From the NCBI RefSeq assembly GCF_019061305.1, contig NZ_JAHQZT010000004.1, forward strand, positions 1 to 64,000: 64,000 bases of DNA, given 5' to 3'. The notes below the pieces were generated by a model that did no database searches, had not been told where the DNA came from, and saw only the letters and a list, made by a program, of their open reading frames with translations. Positions 50,741 to 61,658 of the stretch are shown here, piece by piece. A program made the position numbers and the translations under genes. Within the stretch, counting starts at the first letter, position 1, and every line of letters begins with the position of its first letter. This DNA comes from Marinobacterium weihaiense. Its GTDB lineage: Bacteria > Pseudomonadota > Gammaproteobacteria > Pseudomonadales > Balneatricaceae.

Positions 50741-51661
50741 GTGCGAAGTAAAAAGGACTATCTGCTGCTGGCCGGCAAAGGCATGATGATGGGAGCAGCG
50801 GATGCCGTACCCGGTGTGTCGGGCGGCACCATCGCCTTCATTACCGGTATTTACGAAGAGCTGATCGATACCCTGAAACAGTTCAACCCGGAAGCAATTC
50901 GGGTCCTGTTCAGTGAAGGGCTGCTATCCTGCTGGCGGTATGTGAATGGCAACTTTCTTCTGGCACTGTTCAGCGGCATTCTGCTTAGCCTGGTATCCAT
51001 CTCGCATCTGGTACTCTACTTGCTGGACACCTACCCGATCTTGCTGTGGTCATTTTTCTTCGGGTTGATCCTGGCCTCGACCTGGAGTGTCCTGCGTCAT
51101 GTCCGTGGCTGGAATACCAACCTGGTAGCTGCTTGCCTTGGCGGTACCCTGCTGGCTTTCGTCATCACCGAGCAGGCCCCGGGAATGGTTGAGGCGACGT
51201 CGTTGATGGTGTTCCTGGCCGGCATGATTGCCATTTGCGCCATGATTCTGCCGGGCATCTCCGGCAGCTTCATTCTGCTGCTGATGGGTATGTATGCGCC
51301 GATCATGGGAGCGATCAAAGGGTTGGAATGGTTCACGCTGCTGCTGTTTGCCGGCGGCTGCGTGGTCGGGCTGTTGAGTTTTTCACGAGTCTTGAGCTGG
51401 GCGTTCCACCATCAGCGCATGCTGACTCTGGCACTGCTGGGCGGTTTCATGCTGGGCTCGCTGAACAAGGTGTGGCCGTGGAAATATACTCGTTCCTACA
51501 CCATCGACAGCCAGGGTGGTGAAGTGCCCCTGTTGCAGGATAACCTGCTGCCGGGGAGTTATGAAGTATTGACCGGCCTCAGTGCCTGGCTGTGGCCAGC
51601 ACTGGCACTGATGCTGCTGGGAGCGCTGCTGGGAGTGGTTATGGATCGCCGGCAGGGCTGA
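50741..51661 (+). CDS. DUF368 family membrane protein, PopT-like polyprenyl-phosphate translocase
   Basis: This 306-residue integral membrane protein has about eight to ten hydrophobic segments. The DUF368 signature GAADAVPGVSGGTIAFITGIYEEL occupies about 19-42, and a second inverted copy, ILPGISGSFILLLMGMY, about 167-183. These paired PG(V/I)SG motifs are typical of the family. DUF368 proteins have been reported to flip undecaprenyl phosphate back across the inner membrane, important at alkaline pH in marine bacteria such as Vibrio. That role here is by homology. The start is GTG with GAGGA upstream. It sits between pcm and nlpD, where E. coli has no gene. Confidence 0.85.
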   Translation: MRSKKDYLLLAGKGMMMGAADAVPGVSGGTIAFITGIYEELIDTLKQFNPEAIRVLFSEGLLSCWRYVNGNFLLALFSGILLSLVSISHLVLYLLDTYPILLWSFFFGLILASTWSVLRHVRGWNTNLVAACLGGTLLAFVITEQAPGMVEATSLMVFLAGMIAICAMILPGISGSFILLLMGMYAPIMGAIKGLEWFTLLLFAGGCVVGLLSFSRVLSWAFHHQRMLTLALLGGFMLGSLNKVWPWKYTRSYTIDSQGGEVPLLQDNLLPGSYEVLTGLSAWLWPALALMLLGALLGVVMDRRQG

Positions 51662-51676
51662 TAGTGGAGGGCAGGA

Positions 51677-52459
51677 GTGCCGAAAAGTCTGCTGCTTGTG
51701 CTGACCTGCCTGGTTTTGTTGCTGGGTGGCTGTTCGACCGGTTATGCGCCGGTTGACGAGCGCTCTCTGGGTGCGCGCGTCAAGGGGCCGGCACCCTCCA
51801 GTTACAAGGTTCGTCGCGGTGATACCTTATACTCCATCGCCTTCCGTTATGGCCTGAACTATCGTCAGGTTGCCCGCTGGAACGGTATCCGCAGCCAGGA
51901 CTATATCTACCCGGGACAGCGACTGCGCTTGCGCCCCCCCGCCCGTTTGTCTTCCCGCCCATCCGCAACTGTCGGCCCCGACAAGCCCGTGGCAGCGATG
52001 CCGAAGCCAGCGTCACGGCCAGCTCCGCCACCGGCAGCCAAACCGCCCGGTCGTCCTTCTTCTACTTCCGGTGCGTCATCCAGCACGGCGGTACAGTGGC
52101 AATGGCCCTATCAGGGTCGGATTGTACAGGCCTTCGGTCGTGGTCAGCCGGCCAACAAGGGAATCGACATTGCCGGTCGCAAGGGGGATGCCGTCAAGGC
52201 TGCGGCGCCGGGCGACGTCGTGTACGCGGGCAATGGTCTACTCGGATACGGCAATCTGGTGATCATCAATCACAGCAAACGCTACCTGAGTGCCTATGCA
52301 CATAACAGTCGCATTTTCGTGCGCGAGGGTGATAAGGTTAAAGCTGGTGAAAAAATAGCCGAAATAGGGAAGACCGGCGCCACCCGAACGATGCTGCATT
52401 TCGAGATTCGGCGTGACGGCAATCCGGTTGATCCGTTGGGCTACTTGCCGAAGCGGTAA
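51677..52459 (+). CDS. nlpD: NlpD-like murein hydrolase activator lipoprotein
   Basis: NlpD activates the amidase AmiC for daughter-cell separation. It has 260 residues: lipobox LGGC (about 17-20), a LysM domain (about 40-85: [29 protein letters not shown]), a Pro/Ala/Ser linker, and a C-terminal M23/LytM domain (about 140-258). Two zinc ligands are replaced (NKGIDIAG instead of H..D and MLHFE instead of HLHFE), as in E. coli NlpD, so it should be an activator rather than an enzyme. The start is GTG with GGAGG six bases upstream. As in relatives, an rpoS promoter may lie inside it. Confidence 0.93.
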   Translation: MPKSLLLVLTCLVLLLGGCSTGYAPVDERSLGARVKGPAPSSYKVRRGDTLYSIAFRYGLNYRQVARWNGIRSQDYIYPGQRLRLRPPARLSSRPSATVGPDKPVAAMPKPASRPAPPPAAKPPGRPSSTSGASSSTAVQWQWPYQGRIVQAFGRGQPANKGIDIAGRKGDAVKAAAPGDVVYAGNGLLGYGNLVIINHSKRYLSAYAHNSRIFVREGDKVKAGEKIAEIGKTGATRTMLHFEIRRDGNPVDPLGYLPKR

Positions 52460-52521
52460 TAACAATAATAACCGGAGCGAAGCGGAGCAGAACCGTCTGT
52501 TCCGACTACCTGGGGGTGAAG

Positions 52522-53562
52522 ATGATGGAAACCGTAGGTAAAGAGATTCGCTACTCTGCTCAGAGCAGCGAGTATGACGAGCAGCAAACGGAGGAGCTGC
52601 ATTCTGCTGAACACCTTGAGGATGAAGAGGATACCGAGACTGACGCCAATGACGCGGACGAGGTGCCCGAATTCATCAATAGCGGGCGCGGTCGGGGGTC
52701 CATGGCTCACAAGGATCTGGTCAACGCGCGTTCGCTGGATGCCACCCAGCTGTACTTGAACGAGATCGGCTTCTCGCCACTGCTCAGTGCAGAAGAAGAA
52801 GTGTACTTCTCGCGCAAGGCGCTGCGGGGCGATGAAGCGGCGCGCAAGCGCATGATTGAAAGCAACCTGCGCCTGGTGGTGAAGATAGCAAGGCGCTATA
52901 TCAATCGTGGTCTGACCCTGCTGGACTTGATCGAAGAGGGCAACCTAGGCCTGATTCGTGCGGTCGAGAAGTTTGACCCCGAGCGTGGCTTCCGCTTTTC
53001 CACTTACGCCACCTGGTGGATTCGTCAGACCATCGAACGGGCGATCATGAACCAGACCCGCACCATCCGCCTGCCGATCCATGTGGTCAAGGAACTCAAC
53101 GTCTACCTGCGGGCATCCCGCGAGTTGGCGCAGAAGCTGGATCACGAACCCACGGCGGAAGAGATCGCGGCGCTGGTGGACAAGCCTGTAGCCAATGTCG
53201 AGCGCATGTTGGGGCTCAACGAGCGCGTCAGCTCGGTTGATGTGCCGGCGGGGCAGGGGGCGGACAAGCCCCTGCTGGAGACGATTGCCGATCAGGAGGC
53301 GGCCGACCCGGAAACTCTGCTGCAAAACAACAATATCAGCGGCAACCTGAATCGCTGGCTCGACATGCTGCCGGACAAGCATGCCGACGTGCTGTCACGT
53401 CGCTTTGGCCTGCGCGGCTACGAAATGAGTACCCTGGAACAGGTCGGTAAGGAGATCGGCCTGACCCGCGAGCGGGTCCGCCAGATACAGGTCGAAGCGC
53501 TGCGCAAGCTGCGTGAGATCGTCGAGAAGAACGGACTGACCGGCGAAGACCTGCTGCAATAG
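52522..53562 (+). CDS. rpoS: RNA polymerase sigma factor RpoS
   Basis: RpoS is the stationary-phase and stress sigma factor. It has about 346 residues. After an acidic N-terminal segment come region 1.2 ([17 protein letters not shown]), region 2 ([30 protein letters not shown] and [17 protein letters not shown]), region 3 and region 4 with a helix-turn-helix ([20 protein letters not shown], about 305-324). ATG 52522 or 52525 follows the GGGGGTG element. GTG 52516 is also in frame. It converges with fdxA 31 bases downstream. Confidence 0.97.
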   Translation: MMETVGKEIRYSAQSSEYDEQQTEELHSAEHLEDEEDTETDANDADEVPEFINSGRGRGSMAHKDLVNARSLDATQLYLNEIGFSPLLSAEEEVYFSRKALRGDEAARKRMIESNLRLVVKIARRYINRGLTLLDLIEEGNLGLIRAVEKFDPERGFRFSTYATWWIRQTIERAIMNQTRTIRLPIHVVKELNVYLRASRELAQKLDHEPTAEEIAALVDKPVANVERMLGLNERVSSVDVPAGQGADKPLLETIADQEAADPETLLQNNNISGNLNRWLDMLPDKHADVLSRRFGLRGYEMSTLEQVGKEIGLTRERVRQIQVEALRKLREIVEKNGLTGEDLLQ

Positions 53563-53593
53563 CAGGTCTGCACCCGTGCGGTGGCGTGCCGGT

Positions 53594-53917
53594 TTAGCGC
53601 TCCAGGTATTGGAGCTTGTCCGGCACGCCGTCCCATTTCTCGGCATCCGGCAGCGGTGCCTTGCGTTCGGTAATGTTGGGCCAGACCTCGGCCAGTTCCG
53701 CATTCAGGGCATAAAAGCGGTCCTGCTCGGGGCTCAGGTCGTCTTCATGCAGTATGGCCTCGGCGGGGCATTCAGGTTCGCACAGGCCGCAGTCGATGCA
53801 CTCGTCCGGGTGAATCACCAGAAAGTTCGGTCCCTCGTAAAAACAGTCCACCGGGCAGACCTCGACACAGTCGGTGTACTTGCAGCGGATACAGTTGTCA
53901 GTGACGATGTAAGTCAT
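53594..53917 (-). CDS. fdxA: 7Fe-8S ferredoxin FdxA
   Basis: This small electron carrier of 107 residues, Azotobacter ferredoxin-I type, has cysteines in [17 protein letters not shown] (about 9-25) for the 3Fe-4S cluster and in [12 protein letters not shown] (about 40-51) for the 4Fe-4S cluster. The C-terminal extension ([19 protein letters not shown]) is characteristic. The rpoS-fdxA-mutS neighbourhood is conserved in pseudomonads. It is transcribed opposite to rpoS and downstream of mutS on the same strand. Confidence 0.96.
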   Translation of the reverse strand: MTYIVTDNCIRCKYTDCVEVCPVDCFYEGPNFLVIHPDECIDCGLCEPECPAEAILHEDDLSPEQDRFYALNAELAEVWPNITERKAPLPDAEKWDGVPDKLQYLER

Positions 53918-53982
53918 CGTTCAGCCTCCCATTGGCGTCGGTCTGAGTGCAGTATAGTGCGCGCAACGGCCTTTGCGCGCGT

Positions 53983-56601
53983 TCATGTCAGCAGTGCCTT
54001 GAGGGCGTACAACTGCTCCAGAGCCTGGCGCGGACTCAGGTCATCCGGATTCAGTTCCTGCAGCTGGCGCTCGGCTGCCGACGGCTGATAGCTGACAAAC
54101 AGGTCAGCCTGTTGAGGTGTCTCCGGTTCCTGGACTCGGGCTGGCTCGGGGTTGCGCGTGACCTTCTCGCCCTGATCGCGGCTATCCTGCTCCAGCAGCA
54201 CCAGCTTGTCTCGTGCACTGCTGATCACGCCGGCCGGAATACCGGCCAGCTGGGCGACCTGCAGGCCGTAGCTCTGGCTGGCCGGCCCTTCCTGAACCTC
54301 ATGCATGAACACGATGTGGTCGTTGTGCTCGACCGCGGTCAGGTGCACGTTGGCGACACCGTTTTCACGTTCTGGCAGGCTTGTCAGCTCGAAATAGTGA
54401 GTGGCGAACAGCGTGAAGGCCTTCACCTCGCGGGCCAGAAATTCGGCACAGGCCCAGGCCAGTGACAGACCGTCGAAGGTGCTGGTGCCGCGGCCGACTT
54501 CATCCATCAGTACCAGACTGCGTTCAGTGGCGTTATGCAGAATGTTGGCGGTTTCGGTCATCTCTACCATGAAGGTAGAGCGGCCGCCGGCTAGGTCATC
54601 GGAGGAGCCCATGCGGGTGAAAATGCGATCGACAATGCCAATGGTGGCCGCACGGGCCGGCACATAGCTGCCGATATGGGCCAGCAGCGTGATCAGCGCC
54701 GCCTGCCGCATGTAAGTGGATTTGCCGCCCATGTTGGGGCCGGTGATGACCAGCATGTGGCGGTCGCGATCCAGGGTCAGGTCGTTGGCCACGAAGGGAC
54801 CGTCCAGCACCGCTTCTACCACCGGGTGACGACCGCCCTCGATATTCAGGCAAGGGGCATCCACCAGCTGGGGGCGCTGGTAATCCAGGCTCAGGGCGCG
54901 TTCGGCGAGGGTGTTGAGCACATCCAGCTCGGCCAGGGCGGCGGCGCTTTCCTGCAGCGGAGCCAGGTCGGCAGCCAATTGCTCCAGCAGCGCTTCGTAC
55001 AGCTGCTTTTCGCGCGCCAGTGCCTTGCTCTTGGCACTCAGTGCCTTGTCTTCAAATGCCTTCAGCTCCGGGGTGATGAAGCGTTCGGCATTTTTCAGTG
55101 TCTGGCGACGGATATACTCAGCCGGCATGTCGATCGCCTGAGCCTTGCTGACTTCAATATAGTAGCCGTGCACCCGGTTGTAGCCCACCTTGAGGGTAGC
55201 AATGTCGGTGCGGCTGCGTTCACGAGCTTCCAGCTGCAGGAGGAAGTCGCCGGCGTTCTCGCTCAAGCCGCGTAGCTCATCCAGTTCGGCATCGTAGCCC
55301 GCTGCAATGACGCCACCGTCGCGGATCACCACCGGTGGGGCATCGATGATGGCGCGGGCGAGCAGGTCGGCCTGTTCGGGGAAAGTGGCGATGCCGGTGG
55401 CCAGTGCCTGGATGCGATCCGAGTCATTGCGGGCCAGCAACTGCTGCAGTGACGGCAGAATGGCCAGTGCATTGCGCAAGCGCTCCAGGTCGCGGGGTCG
55501 CGCTGACCGCAGGGCAACGCGGGACAGTATGCGTTCCATGTCGCCAATCGGTTTGAGCTGTTCAGCGATACCGTCGCTGCAGTCCGGGCGCAGCAGCCAG
55601 CGGATGGCATCCTGGCGGGCCTCCAGCGCAGCGCGATCACGCAGCGGGCGGTGCAGCCAGCGGCGCAGCAGGCGGCTGCCCATCGGGGTGCGGCACCGGT
55701 CCAGAACCGAGGCCAGAGTGTTGCTGCGACCGCCCGACAGGTTCAGGTCCAGTTCCAGATTGCGGCGAGTGGCGGCGTCGAGGATCACGGCCTCGTCGTG
55801 TTGTTCGACCTGCAAACGGCGGATGTGCGGCAGGCTGCTGCGCTGGGTGTCGCGGGCATACTGCAGCAGACAACCGGCGGCACAGATGGCCAGTTTCAGG
55901 TGGTCACAGCCGAAACCGTTCAGGTCACGGGTATTGAACTGCTCGCACAGCAGGCGCTCGGCGGTATCGGCCTCGAAGTCCCAGGGCGGGCGGGCATGGG
56001 CACCCGGGCGTTGGCACAAGGCATCCGGCATGGCGACATCGTCCGGATACAGCAGTTCAGCCGGGCGCAGGCGCTCCAGTTCAGCCAGCAGGGCGTCGTC
56101 GTTGTCCACCTCGAATAGGCTGAAGCGGCCGGAGCTGACGTCGATCATTGCCAGGCCGTAACGGTTACCCTGGCGAGCCACGCCCATCAGCAGGTTGTCC
56201 TGGTATTCATCCAGCAGCGCTTCATCACTGAGAGTGCCGGGCGTGACAATGCGCACCACTTCACGTGCAACCGGGCCCTTGCTGGTAGCGGGGTCGCCCA
56301 CCTGTTCGCAGATCACTACCGACTCGCCCGCCTTGACGATGCGGGCGATGTAATTTTCGGCGGAGTGGTAGGGAATACCGGCCATGGGGATGGGTTCGCC
56401 GGCCGACTTGCCGCGTGCGGTCAGGGAAATATCCAGCAGAGCAGCGGCCTTCTTGGCATCGTCGTAAAACAGCTCATAGAAATCACCCATGCGGTAGAAC
56501 AGCAGTTGCTCCGGGTGCTGGGCCTTGATGCGCAGATATTGTTGCATCATCGGGGTGTGCTGAGTGCTTTTGCTTGCTGAAGACATGTCGGGTGCAGTCA
56601 T
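53983..56601 (-). CDS. mutS: DNA mismatch repair protein MutS
   Basis: MutS recognises mismatches and small loops. The chosen start ATG 56601, preceded by an AACAGG site, gives 872 residues (E. coli 853). The open frame continues upstream to 56805, but that part is cysteine-rich, non-homologous and overlaps the promoter region shared with pncC. Domain I has [15 protein letters not shown] with the mismatch-binding Phe-x-Glu (about 38-40). The ATPase has Walker [15 protein letters not shown] (about 625) and Walker [17 protein letters not shown]. The C-terminal tetramer helix is present. Confidence 0.96.
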   Translation of the reverse strand: MTAPDMSSASKSTQHTPMMQQYLRIKAQHPEQLLFYRMGDFYELFYDDAKKAAALLDISLTARGKSAGEPIPMAGIPYHSAENYIARIVKAGESVVICEQVGDPATSKGPVAREVVRIVTPGTLSDEALLDEYQDNLLMGVARQGNRYGLAMIDVSSGRFSLFEVDNDDALLAELERLRPAELLYPDDVAMPDALCQRPGAHARPPWDFEADTAERLLCEQFNTRDLNGFGCDHLKLAICAAGCLLQYARDTQRSSLPHIRRLQVEQHDEAVILDAATRRNLELDLNLSGGRSNTLASVLDRCRTPMGSRLLRRWLHRPLRDRAALEARQDAIRWLLRPDCSDGIAEQLKPIGDMERILSRVALRSARPRDLERLRNALAILPSLQQLLARNDSDRIQALATGIATFPEQADLLARAIIDAPPVVIRDGGVIAAGYDAELDELRGLSENAGDFLLQLEARERSRTDIATLKVGYNRVHGYYIEVSKAQAIDMPAEYIRRQTLKNAERFITPELKAFEDKALSAKSKALAREKQLYEALLEQLAADLAPLQESAAALAELDVLNTLAERALSLDYQRPQLVDAPCLNIEGGRHPVVEAVLDGPFVANDLTLDRDRHMLVITGPNMGGKSTYMRQAALITLLAHIGSYVPARAATIGIVDRIFTRMGSSDDLAGGRSTFMVEMTETANILHNATERSLVLMDEVGRGTSTFDGLSLAWACAEFLAREVKAFTLFATHYFELTSLPERENGVANVHLTAVEHNDHIVFMHEVQEGPASQSYGLQVAQLAGIPAGVISSARDKLVLLEQDSRDQGEKVTRNPEPARVQEPETPQQADLFVSYQPSAAERQLQELNPDDLSPRQALEQLYALKALLT

Positions 56602-56701
56602 CCTGTTGCGAGGGATTGAATCGGGTCCGGCTCGGGGGTTTAATGGCAGGATTGTACGGCAAAGAGCACGGCCTGCGTAGTCGTGACACGGGAGCATCAA
56701 G

Positions 56702-57178
56702 ATGATTAATTTGGCACAGAAAGTCGGTGAAGCCCTGTCGGCGCGGGGGCTGAAAGTGGCAACGGCGGAGTCCTGCACAGGCGGCTGGGTCGCGCAGGCT
56801 GTCACCTCCGTAGCCGGCAGCTCGGAGTGGTTCGAGTGCGGTTTCGTATCCTATTCCAACACGGCGAAGCAGCGCATGCTCGGCGTCGAAGCCGAGGTGC
56901 TCGAACGCAGCGGTGCCGTCAGCGAGCCGGTCGTGGCACAAATGGCAGAAGGGGCACTGCGTAACAGTGACGCCGATATTGCTGTGGCGATCAGCGGGAT
57001 CGCCGGTCCCGGAGGCGGTAGCGAGGACAAGCCGGTGGGGACGGTCTGGCTGGCCTGGGCGATTGCGGGGCATCCTACGGTAACGTGTTTGAGCTTCTTC
57101 AGCGGTGATCGTGATGCCATTCGACAACAGGCAGTTGAGCAGGCGCTGGAAGGGGTGTTGGCCTACCTGCCACGGTGA
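56702..57178 (+). CDS. pncC: nicotinamide-nucleotide amidohydrolase (CinA C-terminal type)
   Basis: PncC deamidates nicotinamide mononucleotide in pyridine nucleotide recycling. It has 158 residues, equal to the stand-alone CinA C-terminal domain. The catalytic Ser/Lys region [21 protein letters not shown] (about 21-41) and [20 protein letters not shown] (about 99-118) are conserved. It is divergent from mutS and immediately upstream of recA, as in many gammaproteobacteria. GGGAG precedes the ATG. Confidence 0.94.
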   Translation: MINLAQKVGEALSARGLKVATAESCTGGWVAQAVTSVAGSSEWFECGFVSYSNTAKQRMLGVEAEVLERSGAVSEPVVAQMAEGALRNSDADIAVAISGIAGPGGGSEDKPVGTVWLAWAIAGHPTVTCLSFFSGDRDAIRQQAVEQALEGVLAYLPR

Positions 57179-57188
57179 GTCGCAAAGG

Positions 57189-57218
57189 TTGCATTTTGAT
57201 CAGGCTGTGAAATAATAC
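57189..57218 (+). promoter_or_regulatory. possible recA promoter
   Basis: TTGCAT (57189-57194) and TAATAC (57213-57218) are 18 bases apart and directly abut the LexA box, giving a short leader to recA. The hexamers are moderate matches. Confidence 0.45.
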
Positions 57219-57233
57219 TGTCCAGATATACAG
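57218..57233. promoter_or_regulatory. LexA (SOS) box of recA
   Basis: CTGTCCAGATATACAG fits the gammaproteobacterial LexA consensus CTG-N10-CAG and is flanked by symmetric TA. It lies just downstream of the proposed -10 element, 33 bases before the recA start, so LexA would block transcription initiation. Confidence 0.88.
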
Positions 57234-57265
57234 TATTTTAACCCTCGGCAATGAAAGGTTTCCCG

Positions 57266-58309
57266 ATGGACGCAAACAGAAAGAAAGCGTTGGATGCAGC
57301 ACTGTCACAGATTGAACGTCAGTTCGGCAAGGGTGCCGTCATGCGCATGGGGGATCAGCCCCGTGAAGCCATCCCGTCCGTGTCGACCGGCTCGCTCGGG
57401 CTGGATATCGCACTGGGCATCGGCGGTCTGCCGTTCGGTCGTGTGGTTGAGATTTACGGCCCGGAATCCTCCGGTAAAACCACCCTGACCTTGCAGGTCA
57501 TCGCTCAAGCGCAGAAGCAGGGCAAGACCTGTGCCTTCGTTGATGCCGAGCATGCGCTCGATCCGACCTACGCCGAGAAACTGGGCGTGGACGTGGACGC
57601 ACTGCTGGTGTCACAGCCGGATACCGGTGAGCAGGCTCTGGAAATCACCGACATGCTGACCCGTTCTGGTGCGGTGGACGTGATCATCGTCGATTCTGTG
57701 GCGGCGCTGGTGCCCAAGGCCGAGATCGAAGGCGAAATGGGTGACTCTCATGTCGGTCTGCAGGCCCGTCTGATGTCCCAGGCACTGCGCAAGCTGACCG
57801 GTAGCGTCAAGCAGTCCAACTGTATGCTGGTATTCATCAACCAGATCCGTATGAAGATCGGTGTTATGTTCGGCAACCCGGAAACCACCACCGGTGGTAA
57901 CGCGCTCAAGTTCTATGCGTCCGTACGTCTGGATATTCGTCGTACCGGTGCGGTGAAACAGGGCGATGAGGTGGTAGGTAACGAAACCCGCGTCAAGGTG
58001 GTGAAAAATAAGGTATCGCCGCCGTTCCGTCAGGCCGAATTCCAGATCCTGTACGGCCAGGGTATTTATCACATGGGTGAGGTGGTCGATCTGGGCGTGC
58101 AGCAGGGGCTGGTGGACAAGTCCGGAGCCTGGTATGCCTACAAGGGTGACAAGATCGGTCAGGGCAAGGCCAATGCCGCCAAATACCTGGAAGATCATCC
58201 CGAAGTGGCGGAGGAAATCGAAAACGAAATCCGCGCGCGCCTGCTTAACCTGCCCAAACCGAAAGAAGTGGCTGAAGGTGCCGAGGAAGCCGGTCAGCTG
58301 GATCTTTAA
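57266..58309 (+). CDS. recA: recombinase RecA
   Basis: RecA forms the strand-exchange filament and triggers LexA cleavage. ATG 57266 is seven bases from AAAGG and gives 347 residues with the usual N-terminus [25 protein letters not shown] 57251 would add five residues with a poorer site. Walker A is [11 protein letters not shown] (about 67-77), and DNA loops L1 ([10 protein letters not shown]) and L2 ([15 protein letters not shown]) are intact. It is controlled by the LexA box upstream. recX follows after a hairpin. Confidence 0.98.
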   Translation: MDANRKKALDAALSQIERQFGKGAVMRMGDQPREAIPSVSTGSLGLDIALGIGGLPFGRVVEIYGPESSGKTTLTLQVIAQAQKQGKTCAFVDAEHALDPTYAEKLGVDVDALLVSQPDTGEQALEITDMLTRSGAVDVIIVDSVAALVPKAEIEGEMGDSHVGLQARLMSQALRKLTGSVKQSNCMLVFINQIRMKIGVMFGNPETTTGGNALKFYASVRLDIRRTGAVKQGDEVVGNETRVKVVKNKVSPPFRQAEFQILYGQGIYHMGEVVDLGVQQGLVDKSGAWYAYKGDKIGQGKANAAKYLEDHPEVAEEIENEIRARLLNLPKPKEVAEGAEEAGQLDL

Positions 58310-58331
58310 TCTGACCGCAGGTTTGTACATG

Positions 58332-58356
58332 CAGGGGCCCTTGTGGCCCCTGTTTC
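58332..58356 (+). terminator. recA-recX intercistronic terminator
   Basis: CAGGGGCC (58332-58339) pairs with GGCCCCTG (58345-58352), followed by TTTCGTTT. The partial T-run suggests incomplete termination, as known between recA and recX in E. coli, keeping RecX low. Confidence 0.75.
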
Positions 58357-58371
58357 GTTTGGGAGTCATCA

Positions 58372-58842
58372 ATGGCCAAGCCACTGGAAACTGAAGCGGA
58401 TATCCGCAATGCCGCCGTCGCGCTGCTGGCGCGGCGGGAATACAGCCGTGCCGAGCTGCAGCGCAAGCTCGGCGGGCGGGTCGAGGATGATGCCATGCTG
58501 GTGAGGGTGCTCGATCAGTTGGAAGAGAACGGATACCAGAGCGATGCGCGTTTCGCCGAGGTGTTTGTCCGCAGTCGCTTGAGCTCGGGTTACGGGCAGA
58601 TGCGCATTCGTCAGGAGTTGCAGCGCAAGGGGATCGCGCGCGAACGGATCGCGGCGGTACTGGACGCTCAGGAAACGGACAGCCGTGCACTGGCACGCGA
58701 CTGTCATCAGCGCCGCTTTGGGGATCGCCCGGTGCAAGATCAGAAAGACTACGGCAAGCGCATGCGCTTTCTGGTCAACCGCGGTTTCTCGTTTGAAGAC
58801 GCCCGTCACGCCATCAGGTGCCAAGGGGAAGAAACAGACTGA
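58372..58842 (+). CDS. recX: regulatory protein RecX
   Basis: RecX caps and destabilises RecA filaments. It has 156 residues (E. coli 166) and three helical repeats. Motifs are LLARREYSRAELQRKLGGR (about 17-35), LEENGYQSDARFAEVFVRSR (about 50-69) and GYGQMRIRQELQRKGI (about 73-88). It is downstream of recA on the same strand, separated by the attenuating hairpin. Confidence 0.95.
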   Translation: MAKPLETEADIRNAAVALLARREYSRAELQRKLGGRVEDDAMLVRVLDQLEENGYQSDARFAEVFVRSRLSSGYGQMRIRQELQRKGIARERIAAVLDAQETDSRALARDCHQRRFGDRPVQDQKDYGKRMRFLVNRGFSFEDARHAIRCQGEETD

Positions 58843-59001
58843 ATTCAACGGGTCCGGGGCGCAAAGCGGGTACAAAAGCTATCGTACATTTTTTGCCCGC
58901 GTTATATACTTGTCGGCTAATTTTTGCGTACAAACGACCGCTTTTTGTCCGCCAGAAAGCGGTCCTGTCGTGCCAACCAGTACAGACGCAACGGACCTTA
59001 T

Positions 59002-61605
59002 ATGAACTACATGACAAGTGCGGAAATCCGCCAGGCATTTCTCGACTACTTCAACCAGCAGGGGCATGAAATCATCGCCTCCAGCCCGCTGATTCCGGGT
59101 AACGATCCGACGCTGCTGTTCACCAATGCGGGGATGGTACAGTTCAAAGACGTGTTCCTCGGGTCCGACAAGCGTCCCTACAGCCGCGCCACCAGTTCCC
59201 AGCGCTGCGTCCGTGCCGGTGGCAAGCACAATGACCTGGAAAACGTCGGCTACACCGCCCGTCACCATACCTTTTTCGAAATGCTGGGCAACTTCAGTTT
59301 CGGCGATTACTTCAAACGTGAAGCGATCAAGTTTGCCTGGGGGTTCCTGACCCAGCGTTTGGGGCTGCCTGAAGAGCGCCTTTGGGTGACCGTGCATCAC
59401 ACCGATGACGAAGCGGAGAAAATCTGGAAAGATGAGATGGGTATCAACCCGGAGCGTTTCTCCAAACTGGGTGAGGACAATTTCTGGGCCATGGGCGATA
59501 CCGGTCCCTGCGGCCCTTGTACCGAGATTTTCTTTGACCACGGTCCCGATGTGGCTGGTGGCCCTCCGGGCAGCCCGGATGAAGACGGTGACCGTTACAT
59601 CGAAATCTGGAACCTGGTGTTCATGCAGTACAACCGTTCGGCCGACGGCACCATGGAGCCGCTGGCCGCGCCGAGCATCGACACCGGCATGGGCCTGGAG
59701 CGCGTAGCGGCCGTGATGCAGGGGGTTCACAGCAACTATGAAATCGACCTGTTCCAGAACCTGCTCAAGGCTACTGCGGCCGTCCTGGGGCTGGACAGCC
59801 TTGACAGCAAGTCGCTGCGGGTCATCGCCGACCACATCCGATCCTGTGCCTTCCTGATCACCGATGGTGTGCTGCCGTCCAATGAAGGTCGCGGTTATGT
59901 GCTGCGTCGCATCATGCGTCGTGCCATCCGCCACGGCAACAAGCTGGGTGCAACTGAGCCGTTCTTCCACAAGCTGGTGGCGCCGCTGGTCAAGGAGATG
60001 GGCGATGCCTATCCGGAACTGGCAAAAATGCAGGCTCAGGTGGAGCGTATCCTGCTGAAGGAAGAACAGCAGTTTGCCAAGACACTGGATCACGGCATGC
60101 AGCTGCTGACCCAGGCGATTGCCGAGTTGGATGGCAAAGTCATTCCGGGCGAGACCGTCTTCCGCCTGTACGACACCTATGGTTTCCCGGTCGATCTGAC
60201 CGCCGACGTGGCCCGTGAACACGAGCTGACCCTGGATATGGACGGCTTTGAACAGGCAATGGAAGCCCAGCGCCAGCGCGCCCGCGCTTCCGGCCAGTTC
60301 TCGGTTGACTACAATGACCAGATCAAGCTGGACGGCAGCACCGCGTTCACCGGATATGACCGCCTGGAAGATCGTTCCGAAGTGGTGGCGCTGTACCGTG
60401 ATGGCGAGCAGGTCAACCAGCTGTCGGCCGGCGAGACCGGGGTTGTGGTGCTGAAGAATACCGCCTTCTACGCCGAGTCCGGCGGTCAGGCCGGGGACCA
60501 GGGCGTGCTGCGCTGGGATCGCGGTCAGTTCGACGTGACCGACTGTACCAAGGAAAGCGGTCACCACCTGCACCACGGTACCCTGGCGGAGGGCGTGCTG
60601 CAGACCGGCGACCAGGTCGTGACCGAGGTGGATATGGCCAAGCGTCAGGCAACGGCCCTGAACCACTCGGCGACGCACCTGTTGCATGCCGCGCTGCGCA
60701 CCGTGCTGGGTGATCACGTGCAGCAGAAAGGTTCACTGGTCAATGCTGAGCGCTTGCGTTTTGACTTTGCGCATTTCGAAGCGATGACCGATGTCGAAGT
60801 GGCCGAAGTTGAAGCCCTGGTGAATGCCCAGATCCGTGCCAACTCGGCGGTGGAAACCGAGCTGATGGCGCTGGAAGATGCCAAGGCCAAAGGGGCCATG
60901 GCCCTGTTCGGTGAAAAGTATGATGACGAAGTGCGCGTGCTGAGCATGGGCGGTGACTTCTCGGTTGAGCTCTGTGGCGGTACGCATGCCAAGCGAACCG
61001 GTGATATCGGTCTGCTGAAGGTCGTGGCGGAAAGCGGCATTGCGTCGGGCGTGCGTCGTATTGAAGCGGTGACCGGTGCAGGGGCTCTGGCCTGGATCAA
61101 CGACAGCGAACGTGCCCTGAACGATGTGGCCGCGCTGGTAAAAGGTTCGCGCGAGACGGCGCTGGAAAAGGTACGGAGTCTGAACGAACGCAGTCGCCAG
61201 CTGGAGAAGGAAATCGAGCGTCTGACCGCCAAGCTGGCCAGTGCCCAGAGCGGCGATCTGCTCAGCCAGGTGCAGGATGTACAGGGAGTCAAGGTACTGG
61301 CCGCCAAGCTGGAGGGCATCGAACCCAAGGCGCTGCGCGATACGCTGGACCAGCTCAAGAACAAGTTGGGCAGCGGCGTGGTGGTACTGATCACGGCACA
61401 GAACGACAAGGTTAGCCTGATCGCCGGTGTCACCAAGGACCTGACCGGCCAGATCAAGGCGGGCGATCTGGTGCGCGAACTGGCTTCGCGCCTGGGTGGC
61501 AAGGGGGGCGGGCGGCCCGATATGGCGCAGGGTGGCGGTACTGATGCCAGTGCTGTTCCGGCTGCGCTGGACGCGGTGCCCGAACTGGTAGCGGCAAGCC
61601 TGTAA
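59002..61605 (+). CDS. alaS: alanyl-tRNA synthetase
   Basis: AlaRS charges tRNA-Ala and edits mischarged Ser and Gly. ATG 59002 gives 867 residues (E. coli 876). ATG 59011 ([10 protein letters not shown]) is an alternative. The 26 upstream in-frame codons from 58924 are not conserved and cover the promoter, with TATACT at 58905-58910. It has the class II core ([21 protein letters not shown]), the editing domain zinc motif ([25 protein letters not shown]) and a C-terminal C-Ala domain. The alaS-lysC-csrA order is conserved in pseudomonads. Confidence 0.97.
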   Translation: MNYMTSAEIRQAFLDYFNQQGHEIIASSPLIPGNDPTLLFTNAGMVQFKDVFLGSDKRPYSRATSSQRCVRAGGKHNDLENVGYTARHHTFFEMLGNFSFGDYFKREAIKFAWGFLTQRLGLPEERLWVTVHHTDDEAEKIWKDEMGINPERFSKLGEDNFWAMGDTGPCGPCTEIFFDHGPDVAGGPPGSPDEDGDRYIEIWNLVFMQYNRSADGTMEPLAAPSIDTGMGLERVAAVMQGVHSNYEIDLFQNLLKATAAVLGLDSLDSKSLRVIADHIRSCAFLITDGVLPSNEGRGYVLRRIMRRAIRHGNKLGATEPFFHKLVAPLVKEMGDAYPELAKMQAQVERILLKEEQQFAKTLDHGMQLLTQAIAELDGKVIPGETVFRLYDTYGFPVDLTADVAREHELTLDMDGFEQAMEAQRQRARASGQFSVDYNDQIKLDGSTAFTGYDRLEDRSEVVALYRDGEQVNQLSAGETGVVVLKNTAFYAESGGQAGDQGVLRWDRGQFDVTDCTKESGHHLHHGTLAEGVLQTGDQVVTEVDMAKRQATALNHSATHLLHAALRTVLGDHVQQKGSLVNAERLRFDFAHFEAMTDVEVAEVEALVNAQIRANSAVETELMALEDAKAKGAMALFGEKYDDEVRVLSMGGDFSVELCGGTHAKRTGDIGLLKVVAESGIASGVRRIEAVTGAGALAWINDSERALNDVAALVKGSRETALEKVRSLNERSRQLEKEIERLTAKLASAQSGDLLSQVQDVQGVKVLAAKLEGIEPKALRDTLDQLKNKLGSGVVVLITAQNDKVSLIAGVTKDLTGQIKAGDLVRELASRLGGKGGGRPDMAQGGGTDASAVPAALDAVPELVAASL

Positions 61606-61658
61606 GCAGACAGGCGCTGCCGGTCCGCTGGGGCCGGCAGCCGAATGGAAACGGTAAA

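Noticed and set aside
56602-56805. 68-codon upstream extension of mutS
   Set aside because: The extension is non-homologous and covers the region shared with the divergent pncC promoter and ribosome site. ATG 56601 gives the normal MutS N-terminus.
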